The position numbers and the translations under genes are program-made. A stretch of 64,000 nucleotides of DNA, taken from Phoronis australis (lineage: Eukaryota; Phoronida; Phoronidae). Positions 1 to 12,599 of this stretch are shown here, one piece after another. The stretch is taken from NCBI GenBank assembly GCA_002633005.1, contig NMRA01000154.1, positions 290,728 through 354,727 on the forward strand, given 5' to 3'. Position 1 is the first letter of the stretch; each line of letters begins with the position of its first letter. Below the pieces are notes generated by a model, which saw only the letters and a program-made list of their open reading frames with translations, searched no databases and was not told the DNA's origin.

Positions 1-77
1 CACCGAGTCGTAGACACACGACTCCTCCCTTAGTGGAACTTGAAAGTTGTGGGACTGGGCACAGTGAGAATATTGAG

Positions 78-211
78 CAGTGGCGGATTTAAAGGGAGGC
101 CAAACTCTCCCAAATTCTATTTGGCAGTTCAGAGGTGTGAATGTTTGACAGGCAAAATCCTGTCTAATACTACGCACTGTCCCCCCAACTCAAAATCCTG
201 GATCCGCCCTG
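78..211. mobile_element. hAT-like MITE, copy 1
   Basis: Short non-coding element starting CAGTGGCGGATTTA and ending ATCCTGGATCCGCCCTG, so its ends form an imperfect inverted repeat (CAGnGGCGGAT). The same layout, with internal words GGCAGTT and AAATCCTG, recurs at 57350-57508 and 49806-49900, and in a 5'-truncated form at 42270-42394. The 49806 copy has a perfect 8-bp target duplication, which supports a hAT-type assignment. No duplication is visible here. The 82-codon plus-strand reading frame over this element is not a gene. Confidence 0.6.
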
Positions 212-505
212 TCGTTACTTTTAAAACTGTTTATTTTACAAGAGAAAACGTGCAGCCTAACGCGCAAGTACATACATATAGGATGTGATCTGCCACGTGA
301 ACAGTCTGGGTGAAGTATTCAAAAAATCTGCCGAAAAAATGTAAGAAACTTATGAATTCGAAGCGCATGGGATAAATACAAAACGTACCTCGATTAATTG
401 GCGTACATGAAGTAATATCCCACTCGACCTTATTCCGCAGAATAATGTCTCGTGGGATATTACTTCATGTAAGCCACTCTCGGTACGTTTTGTGTATTTA
501 TTCTT
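200..505. mobile_element. Solitary transposon end (same family as the 45016-49559 element)
   Basis: From about 215 the sequence follows the outer part of the right terminal repeat at 49330-49559, in the same orientation. Shared words include AGAGAAAAC, GCAAGTA, GTGATC and GCCACGTGAACA, ending in GGTACGTTTTGTGTAT. The last 130 bases form a strong inverted repeat: GGCGTACATGAAGTAATATC is answered by GATATTACTTCATGTAAGCC. The rest of the element is absent. Confidence 0.6.
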
Positions 506-3461
506 GTAAAACCTCATGCCTGTAAGAGTACTTGTTATGTTGAACTACAGCAATTCATTCACTAGTTTTGGCAAATATACGCTTTAATCAACAAATAAAT
601 GAATACTTTTTACCATTCAAAATTAAACAATTTAAACAAAACCTAACCATTTTAAATAACAAAGCATTTCAAACAAATAAAGAATAAATGAAAATGTTCT
701 TACAAAACAGGCTTTTATGATAACTCATCAAGATATTTGGGTAATTAAATAATGGTTAATGAGAGAGGAAATGCAACTTGTGAGAACTACTGTGTATCCA
801 CCACTAATGATGTTAGTGAGAGAGGAACACTTCTGATGACACCTGTATGTGAGCCAGTGACCCCTGTAATCGCATGATGGCATCTGCTGCAGCCACCAAA
901 AAATATTACAAATTCCTAAGATAACGCAAGTGATAAGTTGACTGTGTTGCAGTTTGAAGAGGAAGTGAGTGTCATGAAGGTCAAGGGTCAAACCCAGAGG
1001 AACACATGGGCAACACGTTTCATGGAGAGATGAATAGGGAACCAGATGTTGCTCATGAGTGCATGTGAGTTCTACACTCGTATGCGATGTCAAGATAAAG
1101 AGACACCACATAGTGTAACTGTCATTAAAAAGTATTACTTTGTTACCAACAGACTAGAAACAAAATCACAAGACACTATGTGCACATATCATGTGTAGAG
1201 TCATTCACTCATTTGCAGCTGACACAGATTTCTAAAAATATATTACACATCTGCCGTTACAAATAATCTGCTCACTCTTCAACATAATTTCCACCCGCAA
1301 TACAGTAAATGAGTGTTCACCCAGTGCAGTTCACACAATACAGTACTGAGTGTTCCCAGTACAGTTCACACAGAACAGTAACGAGTGTTCACACAGTACA
1401 GTTCACACAATACAATACTGAGTGTTCACAGTTGTATATTTCACACAGAAAAATACTGTGCCATGTGAACACTCGCACAATGAAGAAAATAAATTATAAA
1501 TTGCAACAATGCTTCATATTTAAAACAAAAAACATTACTAGGAACAATAAAATATCATTAAGTAGTTAGTTAAATCTGTATCCTGTATTGACCCCCAGGA
1601 ACCTGCTATGTCAACATTACAACAGGTATCACTGGGCAGCAGGCCACCAAGTCAATACCAAGCAGACCTCAGTATTAACCACATAACAATAACACACAGA
1701 ACTATAATAGCCACTAAACAAATAATGCCATAATGCCTGACCTAGAAAAAACATAGGAACAATTATTCTAAAATTTTACTCAAGAACTGTCAGTAATTAA
1801 AAGGAACATTGATAATAAAATTATCTTGTTCCACACTTTGGTGAGTTTTGCCAATAACCAAACAATCTTATCACCTTTCTTCACTTGTTGTACTCAATTT
1901 TACATAAAAAGTCAAAGTAATGAGTGTAAAACACAAACATATAAATTCAGTTATTTAATAGAGGGAAATTTTTAAACATTTCAAAGTAAAAGGGATAAAT
2001 GTATTTCCAAACATGAGAAAGGCTTTCAAATTGGACGCGTTTTGAACACTTGATAAGTGTTAGAAGATATTGGCTTGACCTCCGTCTAACCTTGGTTTAC
2101 AAAAGGGCTAAAAAAACACCACAGAATCATTGATTTGCCCATTGTTACACTTAATGATAATTGAACTGCCACTGAATAGGTTAAATGTTAACCTGAGGGC
2201 TGAAAATTGACAATTAGCTGTACTATAGTTTAGCATCCGTCCCCTACTGAAAACAACGCAAACCGTTCATAAATCAGAGGTAAACGACTTGATATAATGA
2301 ATAAGTTCACATTAAGCAAACTATTTCTTAAAAGTTACAGTTCAATATGATAAATCCGTAACACTAACAACTGTTGGCAAAGTGAATTCTGAAACACTCG
2401 AAATTTAACACAAAATGAACTGGGAAAACAAAATATGAAGATAAAAATCAAGTACATCTTACTCCAAAACAAATGAATTTAGAACTCTTGATTATCAAAA
2501 ATTAAGCCACAAGTTGATGTTTTCTTAATTTCTCTTAGTAAACTAAGAAGTCAGCCAACAGCTGGTGAACACCAAGTAAAAAATACAGAGAAACATGACC
2601 TCAAGTTGGGATTGTCATGTTATAAACTCAGTTGAGGCCCCAGAACACAGAGGCTCGCAATGGGGAGATGGCAATAACCTTGAATGTGGTGGAAGGGTGC
2701 ACCACCTATTAACAAAAATGGTAACTACTGCACTGGCTAAGTAATAATTAAATTTTCAATGCCATTTTCATAATGTTTAGTAAGTTCAAGAAAACACTAG
2801 CTAAAGCAAATTGTCCACAACAACACAGTCAGCTTAGGCCTTGATATACACTTGCTGAATACGAAAATTCCATGGGCCAAAATGAATCTCGTTTAAGTCC
2901 CAAATTTTTAATGGGAAAACAGTTTAGTGTAAAACAGACAAAAGCTGAACGTCCCTCAATCATGTTTACAATTCAACAATAATTACACTCTTGTTCAAGA
3001 TGTCCCGTGAATCACATAAAATAACAATGAATTAGGTCCAAACTAAAAAGCAAATTAAAATATTTCAGAGATTGTTTATTTTACAGACTTGAATTGTACC
3101 AATTAAGAAGAATTGAGCTTTTACCAAATTTATTAGTCAGCTTTACTATGCAGCTCTTAAACAGTGCTGCATGCATTCAAAGTCACCTCATCACCAGGTT
3201 AGACCAGACCTCAGTTAGATGTAAACATGTGAAAAATTCATGAACTGGGCTACTACACACGAATAAAATTGACTAACCCCTTGTTTCGTATCTTTTGATT
3301 TAGCATAAATTTTTGATCTCCTATATTAGTTACTAAACCTTAGCTAGAAAGTCACATGAAAATTGCCATTCAAACCGGGAGTTATAGACGTCCACTCATT
3401 TTCATGTACATTCATATCAAACCTTTAATTAAAAATGGATGTTTAATTAAATGGTACCAAC
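506..3461. other. AT-rich stretch without recognised coding sequence
   Basis: Apart from the minisatellite at 1309-1430, I recognise nothing here. Exon 6 of the upstream RCC1 gene ends in a splice donor at 3461, so this stretch is probably its next intron, or holds missed terminal exons. A minus-strand segment near 770-880 has a weakly RCC1-like reading (IISGGYTVVLT), too weak to call an exon. Confidence 0.4.
1309..1430. repeat. Minisatellite, about 36-bp unit, 3.3 copies
   Basis: Tandem copies begin GAGTGTTCACCCAGTGCAGT, GAGTGTTCCCAGTACAGTTC and GAGTGTTCACACAGTACAGT, each followed by TTCACACA(A/G)(T/A)ACAGTA. Unit length is 35-37 bp by eye. The 86-codon reading frame across it follows from the repeat. 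Confidence 0.75.
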
Positions 3462-3605
3462 CTGTCAAGAAAACACTATGAGTGCCGCCTGCTGCTAGGG
3501 CGATGATATTGTCATGGCGGGTATGCCTCAGAATGGGCGATAGTACATCCTTGGTTCTACTACCGCACGCTCGGCTGAAGCCCCACATGTACAGGGAACC
3601 ATCCT
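3462..3605 (-). CDS. RCC1 gene, coding exon 6 (last one found)
   Basis: Acceptor TGTTGCAG|, donor |GTTGGT. Reads EDGSLYMWGFSRACG, then IIALAAGGTHSVFLT, blade 5. It ends in phase 1, so the protein continues. Confidence 0.85.
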
Positions 3606-6600
3606 CTGCAACAGACAGGCATGTATGTCAATCAGGAGTATACGAGTGTAATCGTGTTACACTGTACAAAAGTGAACTCAAAACACCAAATTAATGATAA
3701 CAAAAAAGAAAAATCGACAATTCATTACTACGTGATGTTTACCAAACATGCACAGGTTCATGTAAGGCTGGTCTAATCTAATTAGCAGCCAGAGACATTG
3801 GGGCCTAATGGGACAGATATCCACTTCCTTTAATCAAGGTCATGGGTTCAAGTCCCTCTGGGGCACACTGCTAGACCCTCAAGTCAGGTCTCTAGCTCCT
3901 GAGCTTGGTTTTAACTTTGTATTAATAAAGCATAAAAATGGTTCCAGGAGATCAGGGCAATGGACTCACCTGCACAGTCTGTGCACATCCGGTACAATGT
4001 GCAGCAGACGTGATAACTTATTAAAGCAAAAACAATGACACAGTCAGCTCAACTAAAGACTGCCAGTGAAAAGATGACGCCATTTTGACCAACACAAAAC
4101 TGACAGCTGACTGGTCTCAAAAAGGAAAAACTGTGGTTGAGTATTTAATACAGAACACAGTCACTAGGCTACCATAAGGGGGGCCCCCAACATGTTGCCT
4201 CGGGGAATTGGGCAAAGCGCGATTGTATGTGCACAGGCGGTCCTGTTCAGTTATGAGTGGACTAAAAATAACGGAACACGATTCCGCCGCCATATGGGGT
4301 CTGAGCCCATCTCATCTGCTACCCGTCCTAGTTACTGAGCTCAATAGTTCCTCACGCTGCACGCTATTGCTGTTTCATTTTGCTTGCGGCAGCCTAGGGG
4401 GAGGGGGAGGGGGTGGCAGGCCGCCTATGGAACAACACTAGCGTGGTTTATCTCACTCATATCACAGCTGCACTAAATCCTGCTAGTAATGCAGTTCAGC
4501 TCCTAGTACAGTTTGGTTGCTTAGCACACAGCCAATGACCTATCTTGTGACCCTGAAAAATGTGTTGTCATAGTGACATTCTGTTCTTAGCACGATGTTT
4601 CTTGCTACACCAGAACATCACTCACAACACGCAGTCACTACCAGACCAACCACCCACGTCTCTCAGTTTATTCACAAAATTTCAGCAACATTCATAAGGT
4701 AAGAAAGATTTTTGTGTTACGAAACTGAGCACAATGTGACACGTTGTATATCACATGACGAAAGTCTCGCCGTATCAGGCCTAATCGTACACTGTTATGT
4801 TTTGGTGAGGCTGCATAATCCCAACCATCACAGTGCACAAGATGTGTTATTTTAGAGGCACAGATGTCTGAGTGACTGTGTTGTGGTAGGCTTAAATACA
4901 AAATGTAGAACGTAGCTGCAATTTTTACAACGTATAAGGAAGGAATCACATCAAACGATCATCGATGCAACACGATACACCAAAGATAAAGTCAAACTGC
5001 CGCACCTTGAACCACTAATGTGTGATTAGCCCCACACGACAATAGACGGACGGAGCGGAGGTCTTCGTTAAATTTGGGTACAATCGCTTCCTTCACATCT
5101 CCGGTTCCTATTTGGCCATGACTGTTACTCCTGTAAGTGAATGCGATCAACTTTGCTCGAGTCATTCAGCTTGACAAAATCACTGCACAAATTGTGTAGT
5201 CACTCGAGAGACAAGAGCAAATCGTTAGAGAAGTCTGGGTACAACAAAAAGGACTCCTTACTGACACAAGTGAAACTCTGGCAAATCTTTTTAAATTGCT
5301 TACAAAAAGATTGAAGCATGGAAATTTCTCAACTGGTGCAAAGTGAGTAGTAAATTCTTGATAGTTCGAGATCGAAATCATTTTCTATTGCACTAAGTAA
5401 TGTTGTGTGACATGTTTTGTGCAGATGAGTAAGTTCATAAGTTGTTTTAGGTAAGATAGAAATATTAAATATTTAGAAATCTATTTTTAGACCAATAGGG
5501 CTTACCCCACTCCTGCCACAGCACCATCTTTGAACAGAAACATTGTGTGTTTCTGACCACAGGCAACATGTTGCACAGCACGGTGGGACAGTGTGTGTAT
5601 GAGATGAGGTTTGAACTGTAAGCAGACAACACATAACATGTTAGAGGAATGGTTGACCAGATGAAGCCATCATTGTTCTGGTCAATGAGCCGTGAGTCAC
5701 CGTAGGTCAAGATGCCGACCATTTCATGTCAAAAATAATCATAGAAAATGACCCGAAATTCTCTATCATGAAAACAGACTGCAAGACCACCATCAGACTA
5801 GTTGCTGCAGAGTAACCCATCACAATGACTCATGACACATGTTTACCTGTCACCACGCACAAACAGTATTTTGTCTGATTACTATATTGGTTTGCGCTGT
5901 ATCCACCCTAAGCCTGGGCACAGTGTCTACAGTCTAGACACACAGTACAGACATTCTTGTCTCATTCTCAGGCAAGAACAGTATCCATATACAGCTGTCA
6001 TTTTAGTAATTGGTTTTATTATGTCTCTTGACTGTCTGCTTTGTAGTTGCGCTGTAAACGACCATCAAAGATACAGAGAGCTCGTCCGAGCTAATTATCA
6101 ATCATAAATATTGTTGTGTGTTCAACACATTTTGTCTACAGGAGGGACTACTGCTGCTCAATTATTCTGATAACTACATTATATATGTATAATGTATATA
6201 CACTATATGCATTAACATTCAAGTATGTTATATATGTTACATTATATACATATTTACAGAAATTGAGATTTACTTGTTTTACAAAGGTGTCACAAAAGTG
6301 ACATCAAAAAGTTTGGCATAATAGCATCAAATGTAATCACTACTCAAAATTTCATATTTTTAGGTATTTCACTCAGTTCACGTGGCTAAACACAAAAAAA
6401 TCAAATTGAGGTTTTCACTCTGTTCCTCACCATGGCAACAAGAAAATTGAAACGATCAGTGATTCAATTGGGCTTTTCACTCCATTCCATACTATGGCAA
6501 GATTCTATTTCCGTTTCCAACAAGAACATTGAAACGATCGGCAACTCAAAACATGCTTCATAGTTTACTGGGAATGGCCAACGCTAAAATTGAGAAACCG

Positions 6601-8752
6601 AAAACGGCACATATATGCATGCATTGCCTGTTACCCGAGTTGGTAACGGAAATGGAATCTGATCAAGGTAAGAGATATTATGAGATCCAACCTAAGTGAG
6701 CAAAACAGGAATTTTGAGCCAGCTCGACTGGGCAAAATCCCACTTTAAGTAAAATTTAAATCTACCTGACAATGGCAAAATTAACAAAATCGTAGATTCT
6801 ATTTGCACTAACTTGGTTCTCTTTGAAATTCTTGATGCGGAAGTCATAACCGAGTTGAGCGTAGAAATTGTTGCCAAAACTGAACATTTGACCATTTTCC
6901 AGCCAAACGAATGAATGTCGACCTCCACAGGCGATCCCCTGAACAGGTGCCGGTTTGACCTGGTTAGCATACAGCAGCACCCTCTGGGGAGTTTGTTGAC
7001 AGTCTTTTCCACCAAGTCCAAGTCTGGAAATGAATAAGAGAAACACTGTAAGCTCACACAGGAGTAAATCCACACAGAGGTCGAGTGTACAAGTTCTGCT
7101 GCTAAAGGTGTTCAATCAGAAGGTCTGTCGTCTTAGCAGACCTGCACTTAAGTTGTCACACTGGCAGTTTTAAGAATGCAAGCTCTAACACATACTGTTA
7201 ATTTTGAAATAGATGTGCAGTCAAGCTGTAACAGAGACTGTTTTTTGGAATCGACGTGCAGTCAAGCTGTAAAGCTGGCAACAAAACTGCTTCTCCCATA
7301 CACAATACTAAAGGAAATTGTTCCAACAAATTGTCCACTAGTAACCACTCTCAAACTCTTGAGTTTATTTTGACCAACAGATGGTGTGTATGAAGACTAA
7401 TAATTCTTACTTGTCTAATTATTGAATTATTAATTCTACATATGACATGAAACTGGTATGTGCGAAAATTACCATTTATGACAATTCAATTAATTTAAGC
7501 AAGAATATCTTGCTTTGGACGAGAAAATACCTCTGCAAACAAAGTTTTTTTTTGAAAAAATAGTGTTTAAATGTTAACATTGAAAACAATACTCACTGGC
7601 CGCTGCTTCCGTTCCCCCAGGCAAAAACATCGTTAGACTCTGGACAGATCACAAAAATAAAAATATAGCAAACAAGGGCAACACAGATTGTTGAGATGCA
7701 CCTACTGTGCGCATCACATACAACATACATAATAGGAGAGATTATTATTTTTAACATTGTCATTATAGATGGAGCAATACTTGAATCCATAGACAGTGCA
7801 AAGCCAGTCATTCAGAACTTGTGGGGGAAATTAAGCGCCACCTGTCGACATCGCGTCGAGATTTAGCCAGAATTGAAATGAAAACAAACGGATATTTAGT
7901 GGTGGTTTTGTGAGGCAAAACTTTTCCAAATGATTCATTATCCAGTTTATTTTGAAAACAACAGCATTAGCTATTGTAGCAACCATCACATGAGAGGCCT
8001 TCACAATTACACAAACTTTATTTTCATCATCAAAAAATTATACCGTCAGACTGCAAAACAAAATAGCTATTTTAAGAAATTGATGGAGGGTGTTACGAGC
8101 AACAGAATTTTCATAGTCACTTCCATCATTATCATGGCAGACCAAGTTACAACAGCCAAACATACAATAGCATGTAACCACAGCTGCTTACCACAACTTA
8201 GACAACGCAAACCAAAAGTTTCATGTGATCAGCTGACTTGTCACATGACTAGTTGTTCACTGATTATTCACACATGTCTATACTTTGAATCTAGCTATAC
8301 ACTGAGAGTATGCGCATGTGCATATCCTGCACACCATGTAACAATTGGTGTGCATTAAGTAAGGCTGACGAATGCTGCATATTGTGGGACTATAATACAC
8401 TATAGTTCAAACTTAACAAATACAAAGAGAGATAACTATTCATGTGGTTACCACGGAAACACTCCAACACACCTGTAACTACCAGTGTATGGCTAGAGCC
8501 GCAGGCAGTCAGTCTCACGTAATCATCTGGTCCACTTCCACAGAAAAACGACACGGCACTCTTCTCACTAGATACATCCTCTTTGACCTCATGACAGTGT
8601 TGTCCAAACTCTCCACAACCCCAGCTCAAAAAGACGCCCTCTTTTGGATCCACAGCTTCTCGTTCTGTCTCTCCCAGAGTTGCCGAGTCACTTTCAATGT
8701 TGCCCGGCCATTTTTCTACTTCAGGGGATGAATGTTCACAGGCTTCTTCCAT
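3462..8752 (-). CDS. RCC1-repeat beta-propeller protein (3'-incomplete, six exons found)
   Basis: Coding exons in transcript order: 8752-8473, 7639-7597, 7023-6813, 5615-5506, 5130-5006 and 3605-3462. All junctions are GT-AG and the phases agree, giving 304 codons plus one base. After an acidic N-terminal 40 residues come five RCC1 blades, each with a WG.N..GQLG-like strand and a CG..H(T/S) strand: FLSWGCGEFGQH, VFAWGNGSSGQLGLG, MFSFGNNFYAQLG, AGVGSNSHGQIGTG and LYMWGFSRACGS. RCC1 propellers normally have seven blades, so one or two more exons should follow, perhaps left of the window. ATG 8752 has an A-rich good context and an in-frame stop a few codons upstream. The family acts as exchange factors or protein-binding scaffolds. 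I could not match it to a named orthologue (RCC1L, SERGEF and RCCD1 were considered). Confidence 0.85.
3800..3870 (+). repeat. Possible tRNA-derived SINE fragment
   Basis: Contains CATGGGTTCAAGTCCCTCTG, close to the RNA polymerase III box B consensus GGTTCRANTCC, with a loose box A-like stretch about 50 bases upstream. It lies in an RCC1-gene intron. No full cloverleaf can be drawn, so it is a relic rather than a tRNA gene. Confidence 0.35.
5006..5130 (-). CDS. RCC1 gene, coding exon 5
   Basis: Acceptor TTACAG|, donor |GTGCGG (a weaker donor). Reads SNSHGQIGTGDVKEAIVPKF, then LLSCGANHTLVVQ, the core of blade 4. Phases join exon 4 to exon 6 without a break. Confidence 0.8.
5506..5615 (-). CDS. 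RCC1 gene, coding exon 4
   Basis: Acceptor CTTACAG|, donor |GTAAGC. Reads FKPHLIHTLSHRAVQHVACG, then QKHTMFLFKDGAVAGVG. It ends blade 3 and starts blade 4. It was found by phase and motif rather than as a long reading frame. Confidence 0.8.
6360..6550. repeat. Local imperfect duplication of about 75 bp
   Basis: Two successive stretches share TTTTCACTC(T/C), CTATGGCAA or CCATGGCAA, and ATTGAAACGATC. It lies in the region between RCC1 exons 3 and 4 and has no coding potential. Confidence 0.5.
6813..7023 (-). CDS. RCC1 gene, coding exon 3
   Basis: Acceptor TTTCCAG|, donor |GTTAGT. Reads LGLGGKDCQQTP, then IACGGRHSFVWLENGQMFSF, finishing blade 2 and opening blade 3. Two overlapping minus-strand frames exist here; only this one gives RCC1 motifs. 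Confidence 0.85.
7597..7639 (-). CDS. RCC1 gene, coding exon 2 (43-bp microexon)
   Basis: Bounded by CTGTCCAG| and |GTGAGT. Encodes (E)SNDVFAWGNGSSGQ, the first strand of blade 2. Phases 1 in and 2 out match both neighbours. Confidence 0.85.
8473..8752 (-). CDS. RCC1 gene, coding exon 1
   Basis: Starts at ATG 8752-8750 and reads MEEACEHSS. The first blade lies at FLSWGCGEFGQH, followed by LTACGSSHTLVVT. Ends ACAG|GTGTGT, phase 1. An acceptor-like TTTCAG at 8792 and a second ATG (8790) in another frame lie just upstream, suggesting a 5'UTR exon carrying a short overlapping upstream ORF. Confidence 0.85.
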
Positions 8753-9564
8753 TTTTTCAGCTTTGCACAGACCAGTCTGTAGTTAGACATCCTGAAATTA
8801 ACTCAAAATGGAATTAGGTTTTATTTTTGTTGCACTATATGAGCAGATGTCTCACAATCATCTCATACATTATCTTACAGCTGCATGCAGTTAAAACGAG
8901 TGACAGTCATGCAGCTGCAAGCAATGGTTACTAGGCGACTGTAGCTGACTTGGCATGCCACCATTTTTGAAACGTCGATCACGTGCATTTTTGTAGCTTT
9001 TGAAAAAGTTTTAATCCTAAGCTGAAATTAATGCAAGCGGGTGCTGATTTTCTTTAAAGTGGCAATTACTCCGCCTTGCATCCAAGAAGCAAACTTTTAC
9101 TGCAGTAAAATTGATCTTAAGTTACTACTTGCTTAAACGAAAAGTGATTTCTGATTTCATGACAGTTCGTTATTCCTTAAGACCATTCTCAGGAGAATAA
9201 CGTAAAATAACACACCTTGACAACCCAGCAGGTAGAACCTGCTCTCAACAAGTAACAAACTATTGGTTCTTTTGAACCTCTGAATTCACCTCCAATTTAA
9301 CTATGGAATAATGTGAGACCAGTTTGAAAATAGTAATAGCAGTTTAAGTCAAAAGTTGTTTCTGTGACGGAATTTGGGTTTACACCCACTTTTAAATAGT
9401 GAGCGCGAGTTTCAAAATAACGCCAATAACCAACTTATAAAATGCTTCTTTTTGGCCTAATGTGAACTCTCACCAACTTAGGATAAGATATGGCCAACAA
9501 GACTTGATTTAAAAAAATAAGAAGCATCAAATAAAAGTTATAATATTTTCAAGATCTTGCAAAC

Positions 9565-9787
9565 ATTTCTAAGTCTGGTCAGCACATCGCATATGTGGCC
9601 ACATCACGTGACCTAATGAACGTAAGTCTGAAAAGGTTTCTGCCCCAAACAGGACTCAAATCCGGGATCTTCTGCTAACTGTCCTGGCCCGCAGAATTTT
9701 TTTGAGACTTATCGTACATGTTATTCACTAGGTCACGTGATGTGGCCACAGGTGGCGTGCTGACCAGACTTAGAAATGTTTGTGACA
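9565..9787. mobile_element. Foldback/MITE element with tRNA-like centre
   Basis: Two arms of about 75 bp are inverted copies. The left contains AAACATTTCTAAGTCTGGTC and GTGGCCACATCACGTGACCT; the right contains their complements. The centre carries a minus-strand GGATTTGAGTCC resembling a pol III box B. No ORF is present. Confidence 0.7.
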
Positions 9788-12599
9788 TACATTGCCACAC
9801 AGGTTTAAGAATTTTTAAAATCTATGCCAAAGGTAACACAAGAAAAGGATTTTACAAAATTATCAGGATTCAAAGCCGTGTTGAAAGCTTTTGAAAAATG
9901 AATAAAAATCAACTTTTATAAGTGTTTTTGTCTCAACATGGTGAACTTTTATTGTAACCCTAACATGAATCATCAATGACATCGAGGTCATTTTCAACAG
10001 ACTACTCAATGGTCCCCAGTCGAGACGTTCCAACCAAGATTTTACTGACAAGCATTGCATACAGGTCATGCAGAAGTGACACCTGTCAAACCAGTGTGAA
10101 ACAGTGACACTTAGTGAACATTCATGTTAAGTCAGCATCACCGAAAGTTACTGTTAGTAATAATATTAAAAAGTGTAAGTACAGACTTCCTACAGATATG
10201 TGTGGTAATTTATCTGTTAATTAATTGTGTCAGTTGCTAAATTGCCAGTGTTCAATACTCACACCTTCTATCACTGGCACTTAGTCATGATTTATGAATG
10301 AAAGGTAAACAGTCAACATGACAAGCCCTGCCTACAAATATCAGAGTCAATGCTATCTTATTAGGATAGCTTATCTCGTTGATCAGGTGCTGCATTTAAA
10401 AGGTCTAGGTAAACACAAAGGGATCTTGTTTAATGTCACATCATCATAATTTATAAGACAGTTCACCTGTACTGGAAAATGGCTATTTGACTCAGAATCG
10501 ATTGTCTTATTTCGATGTCAAGTGATTATAAAATGCTAGCACATTATTTACTTAAAAGAATCAATGTGTGATGTTTTTTAAAAAGTGCTAAGTTAAAAAT
10601 TTGTGGACTAATAATTTAAAAGAAACCATGAGAGCACAGGAATTCGTGGTATAAGAAACACAACGTTTTGCTGTATAAACATACAAGCATATTCAGGCGA
10701 CTACAGGTTAAACACTGATTGTTCAAATAGGAAGTCAATTAAACCACAGTGAGCAAGAAATGCAAACAATGTGTTACCATCTCTTGTGCTCTGGGATTTA
10801 ACTGACTTCTCACTTGAACACTCAACGCTTAATCAGTTAATAGTAAGATATACCTGGTGTTATTAATTTCTAATTATTGCAGTTCTTTTAAAACATTACA
10901 CAATTGTGTTGCCAAAGACTGACATTATTATTATCTATTTACTCATACTTAATACATAATACAAATCAGCAGTTTGTTCATAAATTTTTACTTCACTGCG
11001 ATTTACCGTATGCTTAGCATCACTGCGTGGATCTAAGATGTTTCCAGTAAGATACAACAAGAGGGAGGGGGAGGGGAAGGCCAGTGAGACGGGAGGGGTT
11101 GTCTAAGAAGTGGCGCAAATGAAAGCTGATGCATTGTTACAACAATTTTTCTTACCTTAATTGTGCCTAAGCAGGATTCTTGTCACTGCATCTTATTGCC
11201 AGTCAGAATTAAGCAAACCAGAGAGTGGCAAGTCAAGTCAAGCTACATTTTCTCTGCTTCTATAGGATGTGCCTGAAGCAAATAGAAACGGTATGAAAAC
11301 AATAAGCCAGCAATCAGACAAAACAAGACATTATAGAAACAACAAAACCATGAATCAGACAAAGCAATGGAGTCTGCTGAATCTGTTCATTGTGCTTCTC
11401 ATTATTCGACAACATTCTTAGAATGAGACATTGCAAAAATGAGACTTCTTAGAGGTCCGAGTGTCCAAGATTTATTGTCTGAAATATCTTTAATTGTTTG
11501 TAAAACTCGAATGGTATATGAGATATTTTTAAAACAGCTGAATGTAAGATTGTATGGCCAGGATGTGCTGTTTGGCAATTTATAGGAAGTTTTGATTTAA
11601 GTCTTGGGTCAGCTCCAACAGTCTATACATGTATAAAGCAGAGCAGACTGGTGTTTACATGGCACAATGGAGTCAAAGGCTTTATAGAAATCAACAACAA
11701 TCAGCTCACAGTGAGCTACTTTGACAAACAGCTGCATTGTGGGAACATGTAAAGACTAACAGTTAAGCAAACAGAGGGGTATGTCTTACATTCCTTGTAC
11801 ATGTATACACACAAGAGTGCAGCTCAACAAGATATATAACTCAAGGACTACATGCAACACGGAGATAGCAATCTTTTGATTCAATTTGGCTAACTTCTGT
11901 ATAGCTATTCATCTGTGAACAAACACTTGGATTTTTTAAAAAGAAGCTATAGTTCAATTTGCTGCAACAGTGTATTTTCAATACTTTTCATTCTACACAA
12001 AAGTTAAAAGTTGACTGAAAAAACCTTTGTGTTAAAACAGTTTCTAAAATTAATCCAGACATTGATTTCTTACAACCATAAAGGGTTGAGTGAAATGAAA
12101 ACACACAATTTTACCAAATTCTCTGCTAATTTGTTTATTGTACCAGCTTATTCAAGGCCCTGAACTCATCTCTAACTCTATTACATAACAAAGAACAAAA
12201 CTTTATTTTGCCTTAAAAGTTCACCCACAATGCACGAGTGACTGCAGTGCCGCGGCAATTTTCAGGGCCTACACTGAACTAACACGATGTTGAACAAATT
12301 ATTATCCGCTCCCAAACTGTGAACTGTCAGTAAGGTTAGTTACGGATGGGATATTGGTAGAACTACTTTTAGTGAATTCGTCAGAGTGGTTAAAGTTCCT
12401 GTAGGACCCCCGAAAATATCCAGTTTTGGCTTATTTTGCACTTACATATCGTTAGAAGTGGCCGATCAGATTCATATGAAACTGACAGATATATGCACTG
12501 TTCTCCTAATAGCAGTTAGAATTAAATATATTAAAATGTTCCACTTTTGCATGAGGGGCTATTAAAAATAGGAATTTCGTGAAAAAATAAAATTTGGAT

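Noticed and set aside
3963-4009. Candidate RCC1 exon with a strong donor CAG|GTGAGT on the minus strand
   Set aside because: It fits the phases but reads YHVCCTLYRMCTDCA, which is not a propeller strand; the segment at 5006-5130 fits both phase and RCC1 motifs.
4692-4949. Minus-strand frame with VHCDGWDYAASP, weakly RCC1-like
   Set aside because: Exons 5 and 6 already join in phase around it, and no strand motif precedes it.
8444-8731. 95-codon plus-strand frame
   Set aside because: It is antisense to RCC1 exon 1, whose minus-strand frame has clear propeller motifs.
9070-9200. Apparent similarity to 34720-34870
   Set aside because: Only short words such as CAAACGA(G/A)AA.TGATTTCTGA agree; too little to call a repeat family by eye.
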